NCBI GenBank assembly: GCA_024742405.1
Contig: JANSYP010000002.1
Span: forward strand, 310,001 to 374,000
Origin: Paracoccaceae bacterium
GTDB taxonomy: Bacteria; Pseudomonadota; Alphaproteobacteria; Rhodobacterales; Rhodobacteraceae
Direction: 5' to 3'
DNA: 64,000 nucleotides
Shown: one piece after another, positions 49,172-58,199 of the stretch
How the letters are laid out: every line of letters starts with the position of its first letter
Numbering within the stretch: the first letter of the stretch is position 1
Notes under the pieces: generated by a model
Told to the model about the DNA's origin: nothing
Seen by the model: only the letters and a program-made list of their open reading frames with translations
Database searches by the model: none
Translations under genes and position numbers: made by a program

Positions 49172-49834
49172 TTGCGCAGCTTTGAGGAAATCCACGCCAT
49201 CGCCGCCGATCGCAAGGGCGGCGCGGACGCACTCGAGTCGCTCCTGACCAAACCCAAGCCCGCCGCGGACGTCGCTCAAGTTCCCGAGGACCGTTGGCTC
49301 GCCGGGTTCTCCCGCGCGATCTTTCAGACCGGGATCAGCTGGAAAGTCGTGGACAAAAAATGGGACGGGATCGAAGCAGCCTTCAAGGGCTTCGATGTTG
49401 GCGCCTGCGCGATGATGGATGATGACTGGTTCGACGCACTCCTCCGCGACACGCGCATCATCCGCCATGGGGCCAAGGTGCAGGCGGTGCGCGACAACGC
49501 CGCCTTCCTGCTCTCGCTGCGGGACCGGGGCGGCGCAGGCCGCGTCTTTGCCGACTGGCCTGCGACCGACTATGCCGGGTTGCTCGCGCTCCTGAAAACC
49601 GAAGGCTCCCGCCTCGGGGCCTCGACCGGCCAATATGCCATGCGCCTCCAGGGCCGGGACGGCTACATGATGTCCACAGATGTCGTTGCGCGACTTGTCG
49701 CCGAAGGCGTGATCGACAAGTCCCCGAGCTCCAAACGCGCGATGACAGCCGTGCAGGGTGCTTTCAACACATGGATGGACCAGTCCGGCCGCTCCCTGAC
49801 CGAGATCAGCCGCGTGCTCGCCCTTTCCGTTTAA
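49172..49834 (+). CDS. DNA-3-methyladenine glycosylase I family protein
   Basis: Base-excision repair type protein of 220 residues related to Tag. Conserved features seen: RSFEEIHAIAADRKGGADAL (about 2-21), the RWLAGFSRAIFQTGISWKVVDKKW region (split, about 44-67), where the substrate-pocket Trp lies, VGACAMMDDDWFDALLRDTRIIRH (about 78-100), and GASTGQYAMRLQGRDGYM (about 150-170). It is more divergent than enterobacterial Tag and lacks an obvious zinc-snap motif at the ends. The start is placed at TTG 49172, preceded by AAAGGA; an in-frame ATG at 49142 is the alternative. Confidence 0.75.
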   Translation: MRSFEEIHAIAADRKGGADALESLLTKPKPAADVAQVPEDRWLAGFSRAIFQTGISWKVVDKKWDGIEAAFKGFDVGACAMMDDDWFDALLRDTRIIRHGAKVQAVRDNAAFLLSLRDRGGAGRVFADWPATDYAGLLALLKTEGSRLGASTGQYAMRLQGRDGYMMSTDVVARLVAEGVIDKSPSSKRAMTAVQGAFNTWMDQSGRSLTEISRVLALSV

Positions 49835-49918
49835 TCTCCGCCGCCTCACCCATCCGTGACAGCATCTTTCCCAAAGCGTCGATATGGTGGCGGCACTGAC
49901 CTCAGACCGGAGTTCGCC

Positions 49919-50380
49919 ATGCGCGCCCTTACCCTCGCCCTCGCCCTGATCCCCAGCTTTGCCTTTGCCGATATGGCGCCGCGCGACGGCTGGTCCGTCA
50001 CACCGACGCAGAAGTCCTACGCCGATCTCATCGCGGCGGTGAAGGAAGCCGCGGGCGCCAACAAGCTGGGCGTCGTCACCGAGGCGGGGCCAACCGAAGT
50101 CGCCGCTGGCCGCGGTGTCGAAATCCCCGGCAACCGTGTCATCGGGCTCTTCAACAATGTGTACGCCGTGCGTATCCTGAACCTCTCGACGCCCGCGATG
50201 ATCGAGGCGCCGATCCGGATGTATGTGACGGAAAACCCCGACGGCACGGCGACGCTCTCCTACAAGCTGCCCACGACCGTCTTCGCCCCCTACTACGAAG
50301 GTGCCGACCCGGATCTGCAGGCCGCCGCGGAAGAGCTCGATGCGATGTTCGCGGCCGTCAACGCCAATGCGGTGGAGTGA
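49919..50380 (+). CDS. secreted DUF302 protein
   Basis: Exported protein of 153 residues. The signal peptide is MRALTLALALIPSFAFA. The mature part matches DUF302, with TEAGPTEVAAGRGVEIPGNR (about 62-81), VIGLFNNVYAVRILNLS (about 82-98) and APIRMYVTENPDGTATLSYK (about 104-123). The family is widespread in the envelope of marine bacteria; its role is unknown. The end overlaps the start of the lipoprotein gene by 14 bases, so both are likely co-translated. Confidence 0.85.
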   Translation: MRALTLALALIPSFAFADMAPRDGWSVTPTQKSYADLIAAVKEAAGANKLGVVTEAGPTEVAAGRGVEIPGNRVIGLFNNVYAVRILNLSTPAMIEAPIRMYVTENPDGTATLSYKLPTTVFAPYYEGADPDLQAAAEELDAMFAAVNANAVE

Positions 50381-51050
50381 CGGTCTCCTCCTCCTCGCGG
50401 CTCTGACGCTCGCCGCCTGCACCACGCGCCCGCTCACGCCGTCGGAAACAGCCTTTGCCGCAACGATCGTCCCGGGGCTCGACCCAGCCCCGGTGCGCGT
50501 GACCAAGGGCGCGGTCACCGGGCGGTGGGAACGCACGCGCGGCCCGCGGCCCGCCGTGGCCTGCCGCGAGCGGATCTTTCCGCCTGAGACCGCGCCGAGC
50601 ATCCCCTATACCACAGCAGCCTTCGTCCTGGGCGAGCAGATGTTCTACAATCGCCGCCTCTATGCCGACGACAATGTGCCCGACTACCCCGACAGCCTGC
50701 CGCTTGCACGCGCGATGCTGCTGGCCCACGAACTGACCCATGTTTGGCAGTGGCAGAACCGTCAGGTGACGGGCTTTCACCCCTTGCGCGCCGTGCGCGA
50801 GCAGAGCGACGACGACCCTTACCTCTTCGATCTCGAGCCGCCGAAGCCCTTTCTCGACTACGGCTTTGAACAGCAGGCCGCGTTGGTGGAGGAGTTTCTC
50901 TGCTGCCGGACGCTCGACCCGGACGGCGGACGCACCGCGCAGCTCCACGCGCTGCTCGCGCCGCATTTCCCGGGCCTGCCACGGCAAAGCACGGTGGCGC
51001 AGATCGACCTGCCCTGGCCCGACGCGGAAACCCGGGGCATCTGCGCCTAA
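50367..51050 (+). CDS. lipoprotein with a HExxH metalloprotease-like motif
   Basis: Predicted lipoprotein of 227 residues (signal MRWSDGLLLLAALTLAAC, lipobox LAAC at about 15-18). The LLAHELTHVWQWQN stretch (about 113-126) contains HELTH, a zinc-protease-type motif; a downstream Glu-rich segment (EQQAALVEEFLCCRT, about 167-181) could give the third ligand. Such proteins are annotated as putative metallopeptidases, but no activity is established for this group to my knowledge. The start lies inside the DUF302 gene. The end overlaps the convergent aldolase gene by four bases. Confidence 0.7.
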   Translation: MRWSDGLLLLAALTLAACTTRPLTPSETAFAATIVPGLDPAPVRVTKGAVTGRWERTRGPRPAVACRERIFPPETAPSIPYTTAAFVLGEQMFYNRRLYADDNVPDYPDSLPLARAMLLAHELTHVWQWQNRQVTGFHPLRAVREQSDDDPYLFDLEPPKPFLDYGFEQQAALVEEFLCCRTLDPDGGRTAQLHALLAPHFPGLPRQSTVAQIDLPWPDAETRGICA

Positions 51051-51757
51051 CCCCGATGTGGGGGCGGCGCCAGGGGCGAGCCCGGCTCCAGCTCGCCCGC
51101 CTGCTTGCCATAGCTCCGGAACCGCTCCAGCACGTCGCCCATCTGCGCCTCCGACAGGATCAGCGGATCGCCGTGCGCGCAGGCGACGGTGTATTGATGG
51201 CAGAGCGTCTCGATCTCGCCCGCGAGCCATAGCGCCTTGTCGAGCGAAGACCCGAACGCGATCACCCCATGATTGGCCAGCAGGCAGGCGCTGCGATCCT
51301 CCAGCGCCGCCAGCATCGCGTCCGACAGCGCCTGGGTACCGAAGGTCGCGTAATCCGCGCAGCGCAGTGTCGTACCGCCGGCGATCGCGACCATGTAGTG
51401 AAAGGCCGGCACCTCCGCGCGCAGACAGGACAGCGCCGTGGCATGGATCGAGTGCGTGTGGACCACCGCCTGCGCCTCGGGTCGCGCGCGATAGAGATCG
51501 AGATGCATCCGCCATTCCGACGACGGCAGCCAGTCGCCCCAGTACCCGCCATCAAGGCCCATGCCGACGATCTGGTCCGGGCTCATCGTCTCATAGGCCA
51601 GCCCGGACGGCGTGATCAGGAACCCGTCGCCACTGCGCACGCTGACATTTCCTGAGCTGCCCTGGTTGATGCCGCGCGCTGTCATCGCCAAACAGGTGTC
51701 TATGACCTGCTGACAGAGTTCCGGGTCCTTTGGCGGGGCGGTGCGCGCATCTGGCAT
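51047..51757 (-). CDS. class II aldolase (fuculose-phosphate aldolase-like; DHAP-shunt type)
   Basis: Zinc-dependent aldolase of 236 residues that cleaves a ketose-1-phosphate to dihydroxyacetone phosphate plus an aldehyde. Seen: the substrate loop INQGSSGNVSVRSGDG (about 30-45), TPSGLAYETMSPDQIVGM (about 49-66), the zinc ligands VVHTHSIHAT (about 98-107), and LLANHGVIAFGSS (about 158-170, with the third His). It is divergent from mtnA, 128 bases apart. That pairing is the known marker of the DHAP shunt, in which MtnA makes the 5-deoxy- or methylthio-ribulose-1-phosphate and the aldolase cleaves it. Alternative: plain L-fuculose-phosphate aldolase; no fucose genes support it. Confidence 0.82.
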   Translation of the reverse strand: MPDARTAPPKDPELCQQVIDTCLAMTARGINQGSSGNVSVRSGDGFLITPSGLAYETMSPDQIVGMGLDGGYWGDWLPSSEWRMHLDLYRARPEAQAVVHTHSIHATALSCLRAEVPAFHYMVAIAGGTTLRCADYATFGTQALSDAMLAALEDRSACLLANHGVIAFGSSLDKALWLAGEIETLCHQYTVACAHGDPLILSEAQMGDVLERFRSYGKQAGELEPGSPLAPPPHRG

Positions 51758-51885
51758 CTTCGGGGTCCTTCGCAGTTCCGGTCGCGCCGGGACCATGGCG
51801 CGGGCCGACGCGGGATGGAAGGGTTTCCCCCCGGCGCATCCCCCCGTAAAGCTTGACGGGACATCCGACAGGCGGAGAACACCCC

Positions 51886-52995
51886 ATGAAGATCGACGGT
51901 AAAGCCACCCGCACCATCTGGTTCGCCGATGACGGCAAGACGGTCGAGGTGATCGACCAGACCAAGCTGCCCTTTGCGCTGGAGATCCTGCCGCTTGGCA
52001 CCGTGGAAGACGCCGCCCGCGCGATTGAAACGATGGTCGTCCGCGGTGCGCCGCTGATCGGTGCGACCGCGGCCTATGGCATGGCATTGGCGATGGCCGA
52101 GGATGCCTCAGACGATGCGCTGGGGGCGGCCTACACCCGGCTGATGCGTACACGCCCAACGGCTGTGAACCTCCGCTGGGCGCTCGACGAAATGATGGCC
52201 GCTCTGCGCAACCGCCCGCGCGAGGACCGCGTTGCCGCCGCCTATGCCCGCGCGGCCGAGATCTGTGACGAAGACGTGGAGATCAACTCACGCATAGGGC
52301 GCAACGGGTTGGAGATCATCCGACAAATCGCGGCCACAAAACAGCCGGGAGAGCCCGTCAACGTGCTGACCCACTGCAATGCCGGCTGGCTTGCGACGGT
52401 CGATTGGGGCACCGCGACGGCACCGGTCTACATGGCCCATGACGAGGGCATTCCAATGCATGTCTGGGTCGATGAAACCCGACCGCGGAACCAGGGCGCG
52501 GCGCTCACCGCCTATGAACTGGGCCATCACGGCGTGCCGCATACGGTGATCCCGGACAATACCGGCGGGCATCTGATGCAGCACGGGCAGGTGGATCTGG
52601 TCATCACCGGCACCGACCGGACCACTGCTACAGGCGACGTCTGCAACAAGATCGGCACCTATCTGAAGGCGCTCGCGGCCGCCGACAATGACGTTCCGTT
52701 CTACGTCACCCTGCCCTCGCCCACGATCGATTTCACACTGTCGGACGGGGTGGCAGAGATCCCCATCGAACAGCGGTCGGGGGACGAAGTCTCGCACATG
52801 ACCGGCGTGACCGAGGCCGGCGATGTCGTCACCGTGGATATCGTGGCCAAGGGCTCGCCTGTCGCGAACTACGCCTTCGATGTGACACCGGGGCGGCTTG
52901 TGACCGGACTGATCACCGAGGCCGGGGTGTGCCCCGCCACGCGCGAGGGCATCGCCGCGCTCTTTCCGGACCGCGCCAAGGGCGACGACGCTTAG
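51886..52995 (+). CDS. mtnA: S-methyl-5-thioribose-1-phosphate isomerase
   Basis: Aldose-ketose isomerase of methionine salvage and the DHAP shunt, 369 residues. Recognisable are [20 protein letters not shown] (about 55-74), [17 protein letters not shown] (about 163-179, with the catalytic Cys), [20 protein letters not shown] (about 195-214), [17 protein letters not shown] (about 244-260, with the conserved Asp) and the late [18 protein letters not shown]. It starts at ATG 51886 after GGCGGAGAAC. A translation-initiation eIF2B-like regulatory role is excluded by the catalytic residues. Neighbours: divergent aldolase; overlapping convergent FucU gene. Confidence 0.95.
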   Translation: MKIDGKATRTIWFADDGKTVEVIDQTKLPFALEILPLGTVEDAARAIETMVVRGAPLIGATAAYGMALAMAEDASDDALGAAYTRLMRTRPTAVNLRWALDEMMAALRNRPREDRVAAAYARAAEICDEDVEINSRIGRNGLEIIRQIAATKQPGEPVNVLTHCNAGWLATVDWGTATAPVYMAHDEGIPMHVWVDETRPRNQGAALTAYELGHHGVPHTVIPDNTGGHLMQHGQVDLVITGTDRTTATGDVCNKIGTYLKALAAADNDVPFYVTLPSPTIDFTLSDGVAEIPIEQRSGDEVSHMTGVTEAGDVVTVDIVAKGSPVANYAFDVTPGRLVTGLITEAGVCPATREGIAALFPDRAKGDDA

Positions 52996-53444
52996 ACGCC
53001 GGGCTCAATCACTCCTTTGCGCAGCAGAAAACAGCCATAGAATCGCCGCTCGCCGGTTTGTAGCACGGCAAAGGCCGAGGCCGCCTTGTCGTAAAAATCG
53101 AAGCGTCCCACCGAGCCCATCGGGCGGGGTCGACCTTCGGCCGCGTCGATCGCCGCCTGTGCCTCGACCTGGACCCCCGCAACCTTGCTTGCGTCCCCGG
53201 AAGCCTCCATCCGGGCCGCAAAATCCGACACGAACGTGTCTAGCGGCATCAGCGAAAGAATCGCCTCAAGCGCGTCACCTGCAGTCAGGTTCTCCATCCG
53301 CAGGAGCTCGCCGTAAGCAGTCTTGGACGCGATCGCGGCTGCCGGAAAATTCATATCCACCACCGCGAGCACATCGCCGTGGCCCATCGCTCTGAGCGCA
53401 TAAAGCACGTCGGCATTCAGCCGCGGATCAATCCCCTTGAGCAT
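52992..53444 (-). CDS. RbsD/FucU-family sugar mutarotase-like protein
   Basis: Protein of 150 residues resembling FucU (L-fucose mutarotase) and RbsD. Typical elements: [20 protein letters not shown] (1-20), [15 protein letters not shown] (21-35, with the catalytic His22), [20 protein letters not shown] (about 48-67) and the C-terminal [19 protein letters not shown] and [14 protein letters not shown]. It is convergent with mtnA (4-base overlap of stops). With the neighbouring aldolase and MtnA it suggests handling of deoxy or methylthio pentoses; this link is inference. Confidence 0.85.
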   Translation of the reverse strand: MLKGIDPRLNADVLYALRAMGHGDVLAVVDMNFPAAAIASKTAYGELLRMENLTAGDALEAILSLMPLDTFVSDFAARMEASGDASKVAGVQVEAQAAIDAAEGRPRPMGSVGRFDFYDKAASAFAVLQTGERRFYGCFLLRKGVIEPGV

Positions 53445-53689
53445 CGCAGTTTCTCTCCCCGTTTGTCGTTCAAGCGACGCTAGACCAAAACCGTGACGGA
53501 GTGAATCGATCCGAAAAAGGAATGCAAAGAGCTTCGCGCGCCAAAGCGACATCCCCGGACAGGACGGTACCAGTCTGATCCGGTCTCGCCCGAGCCCCGC
53601 CGATAGAAATCGCCAACGTGAGAGGTTTTCCCGGGGCGCGTCGCCGTGGGGGCTTGGCCCCCGTCGCCGGAGCGCGTATCGGCGCAGAC

Positions 53690-54619
53690 ATGGCTGCGGT
53701 TTTTTTCCAGACCCTTCCGTTCTTTGCGTTGATCGGTCTGGGCTATGGCGCGGGCCGACAGGGGTTTTTCGGCCCCGAGGCAACGGCCGCGCTGACCAAG
53801 TTCGTCTTCTACTTCGCGCTGTCGGCAATGCTCTTCCTCTTTGCGGTGCAGCTCGATCTGGGAGACCTCTTCAACTGGCCGTTCGTCTGGGCCTATCTCG
53901 CGGCATCAGGAGCGGTCTTTCTGCTGGCGCTCATCGTGGCGCTGGTGCGCGGATGCCGGCTCGAGGAGGCCGCCATCGAGGGCCAGTGCTCGGCCATCGG
54001 CAATACCGGCTTTCTCGGTGTGCCGCTGCTGGCGCTGCTTCTCGGGCCCGAAGCCATCGGTCCTGTGATGTTCGTGCTGGCGATCGACATGATCATCTTC
54101 GGCAGCCTGATCGTGATCCTGATCACGGCGCGGCGCGAAGGGCGGCTGCGCCCCGCTGTTCTGGGCGCGGTCGCGGGCGGACTGATCCGCAATCCCATGA
54201 TCGTGTCGATCAGCCTCGGGCTGGCCTGGTCGGCGACGGGGTTCGGACTGCCCGACCCGATGCTGTCCTTTCTCGACGTGCTGGGGGCGGCAGCCACGCC
54301 GGGGGCGCTTTTTGCCATCGGCGCCTCGCTCGCGGGCAAATCCGCTGAACGGCTGAGCGTCGCGCTCTGGTTGTCGTTCGGTAAGCTGGTGCTGCACCCT
54401 GCGGCGGTGGCCTATGCCTCGCTGGTGGTCTTTGCGGTGCCTCGTGACCAGGCGCTGGTGATGATCGCCGCGGCCGCCCTGCCCGTGGCCGGCAATATCT
54501 ATATCATCGCCGCGCATTACAATGTCGCGCCACAGCGGGTGTCCGCGGCGATTCTCGTCTCGACGGTGCTGAGCCTGCTCACGGTGACATGGGTGCTCGC
54601 GCAGATCTCCGGCGCGTGA
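53690..54619 (+). CDS. AEC-family (auxin efflux carrier-type) transporter
   Basis: Inner-membrane permease of 309 residues with about ten helices and the central cross-over typical of the AEC fold: FFALIGLGYGAGRQGFF (about 10-26), GQCSAIGNTGFLGVPLLALL (about 97-116), RNPMIVSISLGLAWSATGFG (about 167-186), and GALFAIGASLAGKSAER (about 205-221). Bacterial members move dicarboxylates or related acids such as malonate, but the substrate is unknown. Start ATG 53690; the frame is open upstream to about 53618 without better support. Confidence 0.88.
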   Translation: MAAVFFQTLPFFALIGLGYGAGRQGFFGPEATAALTKFVFYFALSAMLFLFAVQLDLGDLFNWPFVWAYLAASGAVFLLALIVALVRGCRLEEAAIEGQCSAIGNTGFLGVPLLALLLGPEAIGPVMFVLAIDMIIFGSLIVILITARREGRLRPAVLGAVAGGLIRNPMIVSISLGLAWSATGFGLPDPMLSFLDVLGAAATPGALFAIGASLAGKSAERLSVALWLSFGKLVLHPAAVAYASLVVFAVPRDQALVMIAAAALPVAGNIYIIAAHYNVAPQRVSAAILVSTVLSLLTVTWVLAQISGA

Positions 54620-54684
54620 TCACGGCGCCTCTTGTCTCACTTTGCGCGGCGCGCTAGCCGAAGGGCAGAGAGGGAGCAATATCC

Positions 54685-55518
54685 ATGGAAACGATCAGCG
54701 AAAACCGGGCCTTCGGCGGCGTACAGGGGGTGTACCGGCATCAAAGCCAGGTCTGCGGCTGCGACATGACTTTCGGACTGTATCTACCGCCCCAGGCCGA
54801 GGCCGGTCCGGTGCCGTTGCTGTGGTATCTGTCGGGTCTGACCTGCACCCATGAGAACGCCATGGTGAAGGCCGGGGCGCAGGATTACGCCGCGCGCCGT
54901 GGGCTCGCGCTCTGCTTTCCCGACACCTCGCCGCGCGGCGACGGTGTGGCCGATGACGAGGCCTATGATCTGGGCCAGGGCGCGGGATTCTACGTCGATG
55001 CGACCGAGACGCCATGGAGCCCTCACTTCAAGATGTGGTCCTATGTCGGCGATGAACTTCCCAGGATCCTCGACGCGAATTTCGCCATCGACCCCGAGCG
55101 GCAGGCGATCACCGGGCACAGCATGGGCGGACATGGCGCGCTGACGCTGGCGATGGCCAACCCGGGACGTTTCGCCAGCGTGTCGGGCTTTGCGCCGATC
55201 TCGCACCCCAGCGCGTCGGACTGGGGCCGCAAGCAGCTCACCGCATATCTCGGGGCCGATGAAACGAACTGGGGTCGCCACGACGCGACGCTGCAGATGC
55301 GCGCAGTCGGGCTCGACGCGCCGCTGTTGATCGATCAGGGCGGCTCCGATCAGTTTCTGAACCTGCTCAAACCCGAAGCGCTTGTCGAAGCGATGGCCAC
55401 CCGTCGGCAACCCAACACCTTCCGGATGCAAAAGGGCTACGACCACAGTTACTTCTTCGTGGCGAGCTTCATGGCGGACCATGTAGCCTTTCACGCCGAC
55501 GCGTTGGGGTTGAGATAG
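54685..55518 (+). CDS. fghA: S-formylglutathione hydrolase
   Basis: Second enzyme of glutathione-dependent formaldehyde oxidation; hydrolyses S-formylglutathione to formate and glutathione. The 277 residues have the expected length. The nucleophile is in ITGHSMGGHGALTLAM (about 142-157). Other family stretches: WYLSGLTCTHENAMVKAGAQ (about 51-70), FPDTSPRGDGVADDEAYDLG (about 79-98), and the catalytic His in GYDHSYFFVASFM (about 252-264). No glutathione-dependent formaldehyde dehydrogenase gene is adjacent. The demethylase at 14049-16571 releases formaldehyde-level carbon, so cells would benefit from this enzyme; that link is inference. Confidence 0.95.
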   Translation: METISENRAFGGVQGVYRHQSQVCGCDMTFGLYLPPQAEAGPVPLLWYLSGLTCTHENAMVKAGAQDYAARRGLALCFPDTSPRGDGVADDEAYDLGQGAGFYVDATETPWSPHFKMWSYVGDELPRILDANFAIDPERQAITGHSMGGHGALTLAMANPGRFASVSGFAPISHPSASDWGRKQLTAYLGADETNWGRHDATLQMRAVGLDAPLLIDQGGSDQFLNLLKPEALVEAMATRRQPNTFRMQKGYDHSYFFVASFMADHVAFHADALGLR

Positions 55519-55540
55519 CGCGCCCCACGCCGGACGGCGT

Positions 55541-55894
55541 CTAGCCGTCGTCCGGGATAATCCTGCGGCCGAGCGCGTCTGTCACCTGGCGGCGATGGGG
55601 CTCCGGCAAGGCTTCGACCGCTTCGAGCACGGCGCGCAGATCGCCGCGCGCGCCGTGAAACCGGTCCACCAACCCGAGCACGACAGCCAGTGCATCCTCG
55701 TTCAGATCGAGGCTTTCACGCAGCTCACAGGCCAGCCGCAATCGCGCGGCATCGATCTGGCTATAGACCACGCCCGGCGGACTGGGCCGTTGCAGCGGGA
55801 TCACGATGCGCGTCTCGACGAAGCGCACCAGCAATGTCCGGTCGAGCCCCGGCACTTCGGCGATGATCTCTTCTTCGGTGTAAACGAGGGTCAT
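55541..55894 (-). CDS. cbpM: CbpM-type chaperone modulator
   Basis: Small MerR-like helical protein of 117 residues that in E. coli inhibits the co-chaperone CbpA. Start MTLVYTEEEIIAEVPGLDRT, then LLVRFVETRIVIPLQRP (about 21-37), ARLRLACELRESLDLNEDAL (about 50-69) and DLRAVLEAVEALP. The start overlaps the stop of the DnaJ-like gene by four bases (ATGA), which confirms the pairing. Sequence divergence from E. coli CbpM is large; context is the main support. Confidence 0.85.
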   Translation of the reverse strand: MTLVYTEEEIIAEVPGLDRTLLVRFVETRIVIPLQRPSPPGVVYSQIDAARLRLACELRESLDLNEDALAVVLGLVDRFHGARGDLRAVLEAVEALPEPHRRQVTDALGRRIIPDDG

Positions 55895-56832
55895 GGCGTC
55901 ATCCCCTTGCGCGGATCATAGGCGTGCGTCGTCCGCCAGTTTTCCATGAACTCGGCAAGATCGTCATCGACCTTGGGCGGCAGTACGACCTTGAGCTCCA
56001 CCAGCTGGTCGCCGCGCGCCTCGCGCCCGCGCGGGGCGACGCCCCGGCCACGAAGTCGCAGCACCTGACCCGAACTCGCACCCTTCGGGATCGTCAGGTT
56101 CACAGCACCACTGATTGTCGGCACCTCCACCTTGCCGCCCAGAACGGCCTCGTCGATGGTGATCGGCAGGACAATGCGGATCGTGTCGCCATCGCGCTCG
56201 AACAGCTTGTGCGGCGCGATGGAAATGGTGATCAGCGCATCGCCCGGGCGCCCCTCGCCGATGGGGGCACCGCCCTTGCCGCGGAGCCGGATTGTCTGTC
56301 CGTCGGCAATGCCGCGCGGAATCTGAACCTCCAGCGCAGAGCCATCGGGCAACGTGATCCGCGCACTGCCGCCCAGGGCCGCGTCCATGAATGGGACCTC
56401 CAGCCGGTAGCGCGCATCGCCGCCATCAGCGTGAAAGCCGCCGCCCCCGAACCCGCTACCACCATGTCCCGTCCCGCGCGCACCGCCGCGCTGGCGAAAC
56501 AGATCTTCGAACACTCCGCTCATATCGCCGAAATCATCGAACCCCTGCTGGTCGCGATAGGGGTTGTCCTGTGCTCCCGCATACTGGCGGTAGAACTGCG
56601 CCTCGGGCCGCTCCTGTCCCTGGGCGTCGATCTCGCCCTTGTCGAAGCGCGCGCGCTGTTCTGGATCCTTGAGCAGATCATAGGCGGCCGCGGCGGCCTT
56701 GAACTTTTCCTCGTTGGCGCTGTCGCCGGGATGGAGGTCGGGATGGCACTCCTTGACCAGCTTGCGGTAGGCCTTCTTGAGCTCGTCGGCGCTCGCCGTT
56801 TTCGTCACCCCTAATGCGTCGTACGGATCCAT
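55891..56832 (-). CDS. cbpA: DnaJ-like co-chaperone, CbpA type
   Basis: Hsp70 co-chaperone and nucleoid-associated protein type, 313 residues. The J domain (about 1-68) has the HPD motif in CHPDLHPGD (about 29-37). A Gly/Phe-rich linker (GGSGFGGGGFHADGG, about 122-136) follows. There is no zinc-finger (CxxCxGxG) module, so it is class B. The C-terminal domains include LEVQIPRGIADGQTIRLRGKG (about 164-184) and LTIPKGASSGQVLRLRGRGV (about 244-263). Paired with cbpM downstream. Confidence 0.94.
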   Translation of the reverse strand: MDPYDALGVTKTASADELKKAYRKLVKECHPDLHPGDSANEEKFKAAAAAYDLLKDPEQRARFDKGEIDAQGQERPEAQFYRQYAGAQDNPYRDQQGFDDFGDMSGVFEDLFRQRGGARGTGHGGSGFGGGGFHADGGDARYRLEVPFMDAALGGSARITLPDGSALEVQIPRGIADGQTIRLRGKGGAPIGEGRPGDALITISIAPHKLFERDGDTIRIVLPITIDEAVLGGKVEVPTISGAVNLTIPKGASSGQVLRLRGRGVAPRGREARGDQLVELKVVLPPKVDDDLAEFMENWRTTHAYDPRKGMTP

Positions 56833-56937
56833 GCTGCGCTATGCCTGTCTGCCCCAATTCGGTTGTGACGGACCTTGCGGGACTGTGGAGGGATTTTCCA
56901 GCCCCGTCGGTCCGGGCATGTCGCGATCACACGCCGT

Positions 56938-57273
56938 TCAGACCGCGAGGCCGGGATCGTCCAGAAGGTGCCGGCCTGACGGGTCGTCGACCGCGATTAT
57001 CCAAAGGTCGCGGTCGCGCGCGGCTTGTCGCTCCAGCATGGCGTCGATCTCATCTTCGGCGGCCTCCTCCATAACGTCCCAGTGGCGTTCGCCCGTGGTC
57101 AGATCATAGGTCCGCGCAAAGACGGTTGCCCGGCCATCCATCTTGCAGAGCTTGACGCTGATCGCGCCCGCCGTTGCGTCGCCCCGCCGCGCAACCACCG
57201 CCATGATGCCCTCCGCCGAGAGGCGCATCAGATAGGCCTCCACCCAAAGCCCCGAGGCCAGCCGCGCGCTCAT
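56938..57273 (-). CDS. DUF1491 family protein
   Basis: Small cytoplasmic protein of 111 residues, typical of DUF1491: [20 protein letters not shown] (about 2-21), MAVVARRGDATAGAISVKL (about 24-42), and AARDRDLWIIAVDDPSGRHL (about 84-103). It lies directly behind era with a four-base overlap (ATGA). Function unknown. The recurrent link with era may mean a role in ribosome assembly, which is inference. Confidence 0.88.
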   Translation of the reverse strand: MSARLASGLWVEAYLMRLSAEGIMAVVARRGDATAGAISVKLCKMDGRATVFARTYDLTTGERHWDVMEEAAEDEIDAMLERQAARDRDLWIIAVDDPSGRHLLDDPGLAV

Positions 57274-58199
57274 CCCGCATCCCCGATATCGAGCCCGATC
57301 TCGCGATAACGGGCAGCCTCATCAAGCCAGCCGGGGCGCACCTTGACCTGCAAGAACAGATGGACGGGCCGACCGATAAACTCTGCGATCTCCGCGCGCG
57401 CGGCGACGCTGATCGCCTTGATCGTCTCGCCGCCCTTGCCCAGCAAGATACCCTTGTGCCCGTCGCGCGCGACATAGACCACCTGGTCGATCCGGACGGA
57501 GCCGTCCTTGCGTTCCTGCCACTGTTCGGTCTCGACCGTCAGCTGGTAAGGCAGCTCCTGATGCAGCCGAAGCGTCAGCTTTTCGCGGGTCATTTCCGCG
57601 GCGATCATCCGGCTGGGCAGATCGGCGATCTGGTCTTCGGGATAGAGCCACGGACCCTCTGGCAGGCCATCCGCCAGCCAGCCCCGCAGATCGTCGACGC
57701 CATGGCCTTTTTCGGCCGAGATCATGAAGGTCTGGGCAAACCTGAACCGCTCGTTCAATTTTTTCGTCAGCGCCAGAAGCACCGGCGCCTCTACCCGGTC
57801 GATCTTGTTGATCGCCAGTGCCACCGGCCGCGCGTCGCCCTCGCCACTGCGCTCCTCCAAACCCTCCAGGATCGCCTCGACCCCTTCGGTCAGACCCCGA
57901 TGGGCTTCGATCATCAGCACGACGATATCGGCATCCGCCGCGCCGGACCATGCCGCTGCGACCATCGCCCGGTCGAGCCGGCGCCGTGGTCGGAAGAGCC
58001 CCGGCGTGTCGACGAACACGATCTGCGCCGCTCCGTCGATCGCCACGCCACGGAGGCGCGCGCGTGTTGTCTGCACCTTGTGCGTCACGATGGATACCTT
58101 GGCGCCCACCATGCGGTTGAGCAGCGTCGACTTGCCCGCGTTCGGCTCGCCGATCAGGGCAACAAACCCCGCCCGCTGCGGAGCTTCAGGATCATTCAT
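57270..58199 (-). CDS. era: ribosome-maturation GTPase Era
   Basis: Membrane- and 16S rRNA-associated GTPase needed for 30S assembly. The 309-residue protein has G1 GEPNAGKST (about 17-25), the G2 region TTRAR, G3 DTPG (about 64-67), G4 NKID (about 127-130), and a C-terminal KH domain with [21 protein letters not shown] (split, about 243-263). It overlaps rnc by eight bases upstream and DUF1491 by four downstream, giving a lepB-rnc-era-DUF1491 operon on the minus strand. Confidence 0.97.
   Translation of the reverse strand: MNDPEAPQRAGFVALIGEPNAGKSTLLNRMVGAKVSIVTHKVQTTRARLRGVAIDGAAQIVFVDTPGLFRPRRRLDRAMVAAAWSGAADADIVVLMIEAHRGLTEGVEAILEGLEERSGEGDARPVALAINKIDRVEAPVLLALTKKLNERFRFAQTFMISAEKGHGVDDLRGWLADGLPEGPWLYPEDQIADLPSRMIAAEMTREKLTLRLHQELPYQLTVETEQWQERKDGSVRIDQVVYVARDGHKGILLGKGGETIKAISVAARAEIAEFIGRPVHLFLQVKVRPGWLDEAARYREIGLDIGDAG

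Noticed and set aside
53648-53662. GGGGGC/GCCCCC hairpin before the AEC permease gene
   Set aside because: Loop of three bases, no T-run and no gene that would end there on either strand at a sensible distance; probably composition.
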